DNA from: an uncultured Eggerthellaceae bacterium
Lineage (GTDB): Bacteria > Actinomycetota > Coriobacteriia > Coriobacteriales > Eggerthellaceae
DNA length: 15,598 bases
Direction of reading: 5' to 3'
NCBI GenBank assembly: GCA_934630485.1
Contig: CAKTWD010000029.1
Location: forward strand, 1 to 15,598
Numbering within the stretch: position 1 is the first letter of the stretch; every line of letters begins with the position of its first letter. Made by a program: the position numbers and the translations under genes. Of this stretch, positions 6,323 through 12,140 are shown one piece after another. The notes beneath the pieces are model-generated. The model did no database searches, was not told the DNA's origin, and worked only from the letters and a program-made list of their open reading frames with translations.

Positions 6323-7366
6323 TTAATTATCGTAAGAAGCAACGGAATTGATGAACAGCTGGCCGACTTCATCGAGCGACATGCCCTTTTTCAGCACGTA
6401 TCCGATTTCCATGGGGTCCTCGTTCTCGATGGGGATGGAAACGACGTCCTTGGCCGAGAAGTCGGTTTGCATCGTAAGCTTCTCGATACGCCTGCGCTCT
6501 TCGGGGTCGATGGGCCATGTGTCGACGTGATTATGCACGACTCCATCGGTGATGACGCGACACCATACGGTGTAGGCGTAACTGTCGGCGATGTCCTTCA
6601 CCAGTTGAGTGGGCGAAACCATAAGACCGTTCGGCACCGCTATGCCGTACGCCGTGCAGGACGTGGCGGGCTTGTCGCTTCGTCCGTTACCGGAATCGTC
6701 ACTTGGGCGGAGCTCCAGGTGCACGAACTGGTCAAATGCGAAGAAGGGGTAATCCGCAAGTTCCTCGTGTGAAACGGAACGGCGTCCATGTCTTGCAAGG
6801 GGATGTGAGGGATTGAACAGGGCAAACAGCGCCGCATTCATGATTGGATAAAACCGGACGTCGTTGTCAGCAAGCAATTTCGCGATGATCTTGCGGTTAC
6901 TTGAGCTTATGCCGATCAGTCCGACGTCGGCCTTTTCGGCTGCGACTTTCGAAATGACGTTCGGTGCTCCGCAGAGATCCCAGGTGAAGTTGAAGTGCGC
7001 GCTTTCCGGTTTCGTTGCAAGCTCGACCAGGGCTTCCCAGGCAAAGCCGAACGATTGCGAGGCAATGCGGAACTTGTTTTTGCTGGGGAAGCCGATGATG
7101 AAACGGCGCTCCAGGTCGTCCATACGGTTTACAACGCTTTGAGCGTAATGAAGGAACTCGGTTCCCAGGGGCGTGGGTGTGGCACCCTTGCGGCTGCGCG
7201 CAAGGATAGTGAAGCCCGTTGCGTTTTCCATTTGGGAAAGGGCTTCGGAAAGGGTGCTCTGCGAGATGCCGAGTTCGCGCGCGGCGTCGGTGACCGATCC
7301 AGTCTCGGCTGTTTTCATGAGATAGCGAAGTTGCTGAACGGTGATTCTGTTGTTTGCGGAGCGCAT
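6323..7366 (-). CDS. LysR-family transcriptional regulator 1, divergent from ASST 1
   Basis: A 347-residue LysR-type regulator, somewhat longer than the usual 300. Residues 8-67 form the winged helix-turn-helix: ITVQQLRYLMKTAETGSVTD, then AARELGISQSTLSEALSQME with recognition-helix residues SQSTLSEAL. The rest is the two-lobed effector-binding domain. The ATG at 7366 follows an ideal TAGGAGG site, so the start is firm. The gene is divergent from the aryl-sulfotransferase at 7631 with 264 bases between, the classic arrangement in which a LysR protein activates its neighbour and represses itself. A second LysR of the same subtype (10874-11806) stands in the same position beside the second ASST gene. 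The inducer is unknown; a sulfate ester or phenolic compound is a guess from context. Confidence 0.93.
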   Translation of the reverse strand: MRSANNRITVQQLRYLMKTAETGSVTDAARELGISQSTLSEALSQMENATGFTILARSRKGATPTPLGTEFLHYAQSVVNRMDDLERRFIIGFPSKNKFRIASQSFGFAWEALVELATKPESAHFNFTWDLCGAPNVISKVAAEKADVGLIGISSSNRKIIAKLLADNDVRFYPIMNAALFALFNPSHPLARHGRRSVSHEELADYPFFAFDQFVHLELRPSDDSGNGRSDKPATSCTAYGIAVPNGLMVSPTQLVKDIADSYAYTVWCRVITDGVVHNHVDTWPIDPEERRRIEKLTMQTDFSAKDVVSIPIENEDPMEIGYVLKKGMSLDEVGQLFINSVASYDN

Positions 7367-7482
7367 GGTTCCTCCTAATGTGTGTGCCTAGTGTGTTAGC
7401 TACCGCCTGGGCGCGCACAAAGTTTTATCTCTTGGGAGCTTATTAATTGTATTAGTGATTTGCCCATTATTTTACTTACGAA

Positions 7483-7495
7483 TCGGGTATCCCGA
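7483..7495. promoter_or_regulatory. LysR-type T-N11-A box between LysR 1 and ASST 1
   Basis: TCGGGTATCCCGA is a perfect dyad that also fits the T-N11-A rule of LysR binding sites. It lies in the divergent intergenic region, followed by the block CCGAATA...GGAAAAACTTATATAGG (7492-7515), which has a counterpart upstream of the second ASST. It is the best candidate for the recognition site of the adjacent regulator. Confidence 0.55.
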
Positions 7496-7532
7496 ATAGG
7501 AAAAACTTATATAGGCAAACACGATGGCAATG

Positions 7533-7562
7533 TTCACAACTTCGGATGCATCGCATGATACT
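7533..7562 (+). promoter_or_regulatory. Candidate promoter of ASST 1
   Basis: TTCACA (7533-7538) and GATACT (7557-7562) are separated by 18 bases, predicting a start near 7569 and a leader of about 60 bases. The T-N11-A box would then be centred near -80. An alternative -10 is TATATA at 7508-7513, which aligns with TAGATA at 12088-12093 in the second module but has no good -35. An inverted repeat GTTCG/CGAAC (7571-7575 and 7583-7587) follows the first promoter. Confidence 0.4.
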
Positions 7563-7630
7563 ATCCCAGCGTTCGAATGTGACGAACTAATGGAGAGTTA
7601 AATCGGAGCAACCGAAACAAAGGAGGAGTA

Positions 7631-9049
7631 ATGGGTCGTCCAACAGTTTTTCCTACGGGAACCACGCTTTACGATCCCAGTAAATGCGATAGCGGCTACA
7701 CCTTGTTCATGGGTCGTCAGATCGGCGCGATTCTGATCAACATGAACGGTAAGGTCGTTCGACAGTGGAAAGATTTTATGGGCATGCCCTGCAAGATGAT
7801 CAAGGGCGGTCATATCCTTGGCAGTCTTGCCGCACGTGACGCCGCCATTGCTTCACAAGACTTCGCGGACGTTACCATGATCGACTGGGACGGCAACGTT
7901 GAATGGACGTTCAACAAGTACGATCACGTGAATGACCCCGACGGCATCGAGTGGGCCGCTCGCCAGCATCATGACTACCAGATGGAAGGCAATCCTGTTG
8001 GTTATCCGGTTCCGGGTCAGGAAGTCACGCCCGATTTCGGCAAGATGTTGATCCTTACCCACAAGGACGTGAACAAGCCGAAAATCAGCCCGCATCAGCT
8101 GCTTGATGACTGCGTGATCGAGATCGACCGCGAGGGCAACATCCTTTGGGAGTGGAGTGTCATCGACCACTTCAACGAATTCGGCTTCACTGAAGAGCAG
8201 AAGAACGCGATGTATCGCGACCCCACCATGCGTCCTACTGGTCAGGGAGACCTGTTCCACATCAACTGCGCCAGCTACGTCGGCCCGAACCATTGGTACG
8301 ACGAGGGCGACGAGCGCTTCAATCCACAGAACATCATCATGGATTCGCGCGAGTGCAACATCATGTTCATTGTTTCACATGAAACAGGCGAGATTGTTTG
8401 GCAGGTTGGTCCCGACTTCACTAAGACGCCCGAGCTGCGAATCTTCGGCACCATCGTCGGCCCGCACCACACTCATATGATTCCGAAGGGTCTTCCCGGC
8501 GAGGGCCATATCATGGTCTACGACAACGGCGGTTGGGCAGGTTACGGTGCGCCGAACCAGTTCAGCAAGACCGGCCTTAAGGTTTCTCGCCGCGACGGTT
8601 CCCGTGTTGTCGAGTTCGACCCCACTACTCTTGAGATCGTTTGGGAGTGCAAGGGCGAAGAGATCGGTGGAACCGACGCTCCATTCACCACGCATTACTT
8701 CTACAGCCCGCTTACTTCCGACGCGCAGCGTCTGCCTAACGGCAACACGTTCATTTGCGAAGGTACCAGCGGCCGCTTCATGGAGTTCACGCCCGACAAC
8801 GAGCTGGTGTGGGAGTACAACTATCCGCGCCTGGGCTCTGGTCTGATTTATCGCGCATACCGTATTCCGTACGACTGGGTACCCCAGCTGCCCGAACAGG
8901 AAGAGGTTGCCATCGAGCGCATTGATAACACCGAGTACGTGCTGCCCGGCGCCGAGAAGTTCGATCTTGAGGCCGAGGGCGTGCAGGTTTCCGTCGAGGG
9001 CACGCGCGGCTTCGACAAGGGTTTCGCTAACTGTGTAGATAACAAGTAA
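7631..9049 (+). CDS. Aryl-sulfate sulfotransferase (ASST) family protein, paralog 1
   Basis: A 472-residue beta-propeller-type protein of the ASST family. ASST enzymes move a sulfuryl group from one aryl sulfate to another phenol through a sulfo-histidine, without PAPS. Repeated propeller strands of the form IDxDGNxxWxW are visible (MIDWDGNVEWTFN 83-95; EIDREGNILWEWS 164-176; FDPTTLEIVWEC 329-340; FTPDNELVWEYN 386-397). Candidate active-site residues, matched by pattern to E. coli AssT His252, His356/Asn358, Arg374 and His436, are His113/His114 (RQHHD), His210/Asn212 (FHINC), Arg240 (MDSRECN) and His280 (PHHTHM). Unlike AssT, it has no signal peptide and starts directly MGRPTVFPTGTTLY, so it is probably cytoplasmic. 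The start is firm: AAAGGAGGAGTA precedes the ATG. A carrier gene follows by 79 bases. True donor and acceptor are unknown; another chemistry on the same fold is possible. Confidence 0.85.
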   Translation: MGRPTVFPTGTTLYDPSKCDSGYTLFMGRQIGAILINMNGKVVRQWKDFMGMPCKMIKGGHILGSLAARDAAIASQDFADVTMIDWDGNVEWTFNKYDHVNDPDGIEWAARQHHDYQMEGNPVGYPVPGQEVTPDFGKMLILTHKDVNKPKISPHQLLDDCVIEIDREGNILWEWSVIDHFNEFGFTEEQKNAMYRDPTMRPTGQGDLFHINCASYVGPNHWYDEGDERFNPQNIIMDSRECNIMFIVSHETGEIVWQVGPDFTKTPELRIFGTIVGPHHTHMIPKGLPGEGHIMVYDNGGWAGYGAPNQFSKTGLKVSRRDGSRVVEFDPTTLEIVWECKGEEIGGTDAPFTTHYFYSPLTSDAQRLPNGNTFICEGTSGRFMEFTPDNELVWEYNYPRLGSGLIYRAYRIPYDWVPQLPEQEEVAIERIDNTEYVLPGAEKFDLEAEGVQVSVEGTRGFDKGFANCVDNK

Positions 9050-9078
9050 GATCTAACGTTAGGGTTTAAGGGGTTTGG

Positions 9079-9099
9079 CGCATGTTGAAGGGGCATGCG
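9079..9099 (+). other. Small hairpin between ASST 1 and the carrier gene
   Basis: CGCATG (9079-9084) pairs with CATGCG (9094-9099) over 9 bases, with no T-run after it. A 10-base palindrome CTAACGTTAG lies just before at 9053-9062. These do not look like a full terminator, so ASST 1 and the carrier are probably one transcript, perhaps with a processing or partial stop point here. Confidence 0.35.
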
Positions 9100-9128
9100 T
9101 CTGCTATAGAAACAAAAGGAGTGTATTG

Positions 9129-10565
9129 ATGGCTGAAGTACAAGCCGGGGCTGGAAAGAAGGAGTTCCTGAAGGCCGTCATCGTTTTGGTGATCGCGTTT
9201 TCTGGTTGGTTCATTCCCGCCCCTGCACCAATGACCGAAATCGGCATGAGGTGCGTTACCGTGTTCCTGTCGACGATCGTTGGTTGGTCTTTGACGGGTC
9301 GCGCATGGCCCAGCTTGATGGGCTTGCTGTTGTTCCCGGCAACGGGTGTTATGACCCTGAAGCAGTTCGTGGCTGCTGGTTGGGGTACTGACACGTTCCT
9401 GTTCCTGGTTGTCGCGTTCGTTTTGGTTGGCTACCTGAAGGAAACCGGCGTTAGCCAGTTCCTGGCCAACTGGCTGCTTGGCCGCAAGATCCTTGAGGGC
9501 TATCCGTGGCGCCTCATCGCGATGATCCTGTTCGCAACGTACCTGATCTGCTCACTGGTCAACACCTTCGTCGGCATGCTCTTGATGTGGGAGGTTGTCT
9601 ACGGCATCACGCACGGCATCGGTCAGAAGCCGCACGACAAGTTCCCGTCCATCATGGTTTTCGGCATTGCAATGCAGGGTGCATTCAGTCTTTCCGCAAT
9701 GCCCTGGGGCGGTAACGCCATCGCCAACTTGGGCGTGTATGCCAACATCATGGGCGCACCTGCTGACATGATCCAGTACGTGCTATTCATGCTTCCGTTC
9801 GGCGTTCTTGAGATCATGGTCTACATTGCGTTGGCCAAGTTCATCTTCCGTTTGGATGTCACGCCTCTTAAGGAGTACAAGCTTGATATGAGCAGCCAGG
9901 GTGAGCTTGCTCACGAGCTGAAGACCGCTCTGATCATGCTGGCTGTGTTCGTTGTTATGCTGCTCGCTCCCTCGTTTATCCCCAAGGGCTCTGAGCTGGC
10001 CACGTTCTACAACAGCTTCGGCTCCACTGGTGTTGCTGTTCTGTTCTTTATCATCATTACGCTGATGTACTACAAGGATAAGCCGGTTGTGAACTTTGCC
10101 GAGCTTGCCACGAAGAACGTTCCCTGGAACATGCTCATGATGGTTGCGGTCATCCTGGCCATCGGCGGCTGCCTGATCAATGAGAAGACCGGCATCGCTG
10201 CATTCCTGTCCCAGAACGTCGTTCCTGCACTCACCAGCGTTCCCAGCAGCATGTTCCTGCTGATTGTCATCGCTGTGGTCGTTCTGCTGACCAACTTCCT
10301 GATCAACATGGTCGTTGTCGCAATGTTCCTGCCGGTTATCATCCCGATCTGCGCTGGCATGGGTCTTTCGCCCGAGCTGGTTTCCTTCGGCATCATGCTG
10401 GCTTCGGTCAACGCCATCCTCACTCCTGCGGGTTGTGCAGCAAGTTCGTTGCTGTTCCCCAACAAGGAATGGATCAGCGCCAAGGAGATCTATCAGTACG
10501 GCGTTCCGACTGTTCTGGTTAACACGGTGCTCATCGTTCTTTGGTGCTTGGTGTTCCCGCTGTAA
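9129..10565 (+). CDS. DASS/SLC13-like anion carrier (divergent)
   Basis: A 478-residue membrane protein with about 11-12 hydrophobic segments, resembling the divalent anion:sodium symporter family (dicarboxylates, sulfate). The two half-repeats each carry a hairpin with the Asn seen in the family's SNT motifs: LVNTFVG (143-149) and FLINMVVVAMFLPVIIP (390-406), here reading VNT and INM instead of SNT. The C-terminal stretch SVNAILTPAGCAASSLLFPN (426-445) fits the conserved P-loop region. The changed motifs suggest a substrate unlike the classical ones. The ATG at 9129 is used because AAAAGGAG (9114-9121) lies 7 bases upstream. Lying 79 bases behind ASST 1, it likely imports a sulfated or carboxylated compound for that enzyme or removes a product. 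Family call good, substrate open. Confidence 0.82.
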   Translation: MAEVQAGAGKKEFLKAVIVLVIAFSGWFIPAPAPMTEIGMRCVTVFLSTIVGWSLTGRAWPSLMGLLLFPATGVMTLKQFVAAGWGTDTFLFLVVAFVLVGYLKETGVSQFLANWLLGRKILEGYPWRLIAMILFATYLICSLVNTFVGMLLMWEVVYGITHGIGQKPHDKFPSIMVFGIAMQGAFSLSAMPWGGNAIANLGVYANIMGAPADMIQYVLFMLPFGVLEIMVYIALAKFIFRLDVTPLKEYKLDMSSQGELAHELKTALIMLAVFVVMLLAPSFIPKGSELATFYNSFGSTGVAVLFFIIITLMYYKDKPVVNFAELATKNVPWNMLMMVAVILAIGGCLINEKTGIAAFLSQNVVPALTSVPSSMFLLIVIAVVVLLTNFLINMVVVAMFLPVIIPICAGMGLSPELVSFGIMLASVNAILTPAGCAASSLLFPNKEWISAKEIYQYGVPTVLVNTVLIVLWCLVFPL

Positions 10566-10586
10566 CGGTTGAGTTTTTGATTAAGG

Positions 10587-10612
10587 TTCCAACCGATAGC
10601 TTTCGGTTGGAA
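10587..10612 (+). repeat. Hairpin just after the carrier gene
   Basis: TTCCAACCGA (10587-10596) pairs perfectly with TCGGTTGGAA (10603-10612) over a 6-base loop, 22 bases after the carrier stop codon. There is no T-run, so it may protect the RNA 3' end rather than terminate by itself. Confidence 0.55.
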
Positions 10613-10635
10613 TCACGAAAGAGCCCTCCCTTCCG

Positions 10636-10670
10636 TCGCCCTCGGCTTGTTTGAGCCGGGGGCGAATTTG
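10636..10670 (+). terminator. Probable terminator of the ASST 1-carrier transcript
   Basis: TCGCCCTCGGCT (10636-10647) pairs with AGCCGGGGGCGA (10654-10665), one pair being G-T, over a 6-base loop. The tail ATTTGTT is short but T-rich. The position, about 70 bases past the carrier stop codon, suits a terminator. Confidence 0.55.
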
Positions 10671-10728
10671 TTGGGATGGCGATGGGATCGCGGTGGAAAG
10701 CGCACGTCGTCGTGTTGGAAAAGAAATA

Positions 10729-10751
10729 GCCCGCGTCGAGACGACGCGGGC
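10729..10751. repeat. GC-rich hairpin in the terminator block
   Basis: GCCCGCGTC (10729-10737) pairs perfectly with GACGCGGGC (10743-10751) over a 5-base loop. On the minus strand it is followed by TATTTCTTTTCC, so it could be a second terminator for LysR 2. Confidence 0.5.
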
Positions 10752-10790
10752 ATGCTGTTGGCTTGCGTTGTGTTCAAGGTTGGCTTCGCG

Positions 10791-10835
10791 AAAGAAAACA
10801 GAGAGTCCGCACCGAGAACGGTGCAGACTCTCTGT
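10791..10835 (-). terminator. Intrinsic terminator of LysR regulator 2
   Basis: A long stem, ACAGAGAGTC (10798-10807) with GACTCTCTGT (10826-10835), continues after one mismatch as GCACC/GGTGC. On the minus strand it is followed by TTTTCTTT (complement of 10791-10798). The plus-strand tail (TGGTTTTGG) is also T-rich, so it may work both ways. Confidence 0.75.
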
Positions 10836-10873
10836 TGGTTTTGGTTGTGGCCAGCGTTGGATTCGCGAAAGAT

Positions 10874-11806
10874 CTAACGGCGGTTTTCGGGAGCGTAGGT
10901 CATCATGGCGTCAACGTACTGACGCTCGATTTCGGTCAGAGAGGTATCGGCGGGCTTAAGGTACCCGATGGTCATAGGCGCGCCGTCCTCGATGGGCACC
11001 GAAGCCAACTCTTCGGGGTTCGTTTCTTCGGGAACCAGATCGCACCAGATCATGTAGCCATCCATGCTTGAGAAGGAGCTAACGAACTCGCTTAGCGAAA
11101 GAACGCTGTTCATTTGGATGAGGCCGCCCGCGCGTTCGGCAGTGTACGGCAGTCGCGCTTCGCATTCCGAAGGAGTGCCAACGTAAATGTACTGTGAGAA
11201 CAGGAATTTCGGATAGATTTTCAGATCGTCGAACGTCACGCTGTTTTTGCCGGCAAGAGGATGATGCGGATTTATCAGAATATGAGGCTTGGCTTCGAAC
11301 ATTTTCTCGAACACAAGGCCGCTATCCGAGAAGACGCGCAACATGGGCATTTCGTTGTCTTCGGTCAGATAAAGAACGCCGAAGTCTCGTGCGCCTGAGG
11401 ATATATCCTGCACCAGCTTTGAGAACGGGGCGATGTCGATAGAGAACTCGTAGCGATCGTTGGGCTGCGCAGCGGATACCATGCCCAGGGCGTTAACTGA
11501 AAAACGGAAGGGCAGCGAAGAAACGGCAAAGTTGATCTTCTTGTTCTCGCCGCCGAATCGAGACTCAAGGGCGTCCATCTTTTTGACAACACCACGAGCG
11601 CAACCTAAGAATTCCTCACCGGTTTCGGTAAGCACCAAGGGCTTGCGCTTGCGTGTGAACAGTTCGACGCCCGCTTCCGATTCAATTTGCGAAATAGCTT
11701 CGGAGATAGTGCCTTGAGAGACGCTCAGAGCATGAGCGGCACCCGTGATGGAACCAGCCGAGACAGTTGCAATAAGGTAGCGCAATTGTTGGATCGAGAT
11801 TTTCAC
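10874..11806 (-). CDS. LysR-family transcriptional regulator 2, divergent from ASST 2
   Basis: A 310-residue LysR-type regulator. The DNA-binding domain begins ISIQQLRYLIATVSAGSITG, followed by AAHALSVSQGTISEAISQIE, whose recognition helix SQGTISEAI closely parallels SQSTLSEAL of the LysR at 6323. The remainder is the effector-binding domain. The GTG at 11806 is chosen as start because AAGGA lies about 8 bases upstream and the protein then begins exactly where LysR proteins do; a longer frame to 11992 would add a hydrophobic 62-residue extension without a ribosome binding site and is rejected. It is divergent from ASST 2 with 334 bases between, which contain several nested dyads likely bound by this protein. 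Paralog of LysR 1; inducer unknown. Confidence 0.92.
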   Translation of the reverse strand: MKISIQQLRYLIATVSAGSITGAAHALSVSQGTISEAISQIESEAGVELFTRKRKPLVLTETGEEFLGCARGVVKKMDALESRFGGENKKINFAVSSLPFRFSVNALGMVSAAQPNDRYEFSIDIAPFSKLVQDISSGARDFGVLYLTEDNEMPMLRVFSDSGLVFEKMFEAKPHILINPHHPLAGKNSVTFDDLKIYPKFLFSQYIYVGTPSECEARLPYTAERAGGLIQMNSVLSLSEFVSSFSSMDGYMIWCDLVPEETNPEELASVPIEDGAPMTIGYLKPADTSLTEIERQYVDAMMTYAPENRR

Positions 11807-12140
11807 TTTGAAATCCTTACCTGATTGGTGGGTCAAATGGTGGCACTCGGTAAACGCAACAATAAGCCTATCGGCGCTTGTCGTAAAGCCAATCAACGTC
11901 TTGCAGAAATCAAGCAAAAAACGAGTAAGAAGTCGCCAAAAGTAAACGGAAAGCAACAAAATTGTAACCGTGATCAAAGAGACAAAAATCACGCTGGAAT
12001 TCGACTGAAAGCATGTTAATATGAACGCGTTATCTAGGAAAACCGAAAATATAGAATATATTCGGTAACGCCGAATATTCGGAAAACTAGATAGGAATGA
12101 CGCGAAAGCGTCCAGCAGAATAATGAAAGGGAGAAGTTAA
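11807..12140. other. Divergent regulatory region between LysR 2 and ASST 2
   Basis: These 334 bases hold no gene and are AT-rich compared with their neighbours. The right half contains the dyad cluster at 12031-12093. The promoters of both divergent genes must lie here, but no clear -35/-10 pair stands out. A possible ASST 2 -10 is TAGATA at 12088-12093, with a poor -35 (GTAACG, 17 bases upstream) as often seen in activated promoters. Confidence 0.5.
12031..12093. promoter_or_regulatory. Nested dyad cluster, candidate LysR 2 operator
   Basis: Three symmetric elements lie within 63 bases. The outer arms are TATCTAG (12031-12037) and CTAGATA (12087-12093). Inside is a 25-base dyad centred on 12054, ACCGAA (12042-12047) with TTCGGT (12061-12066), with 10 of 12 positions symmetric overall. 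Next to it is the perfect palindrome CCGAATATTCGG (12071-12082). The half site CCGAA/TTCGG therefore occurs four times, and CCGAATA recurs upstream of ASST 1 at 7492-7498. Confidence 0.6.

Larger units (their letters stand above)
10566..10873. other. Gene-free block with four hairpins
   Basis: No gene is seen in these 308 bases between the convergent carrier and LysR 2 genes. Four stems follow one another: 10587-10612, 10636-10665, 10729-10751 and 10798-10835. Two behave like terminators; the others have no clear T-run on the plus strand. Open frames across the block look like chance, with no ribosome binding site. Confidence 0.6.

Noticed and set aside
10647..11071. Short plus-strand frames between the carrier and LysR 2
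   Set aside because: They run through hairpins or opposite LysR 2, and none has a ribosome binding site or recognisable sequence.
11807..11992. N-terminal extension of LysR 2 to an upstream start at 11992
   Set aside because: The extension is hydrophobic, has no counterpart in LysR proteins and no ribosome binding site. The GTG at 11806 with AAGGA upstream gives the normal N-terminus.
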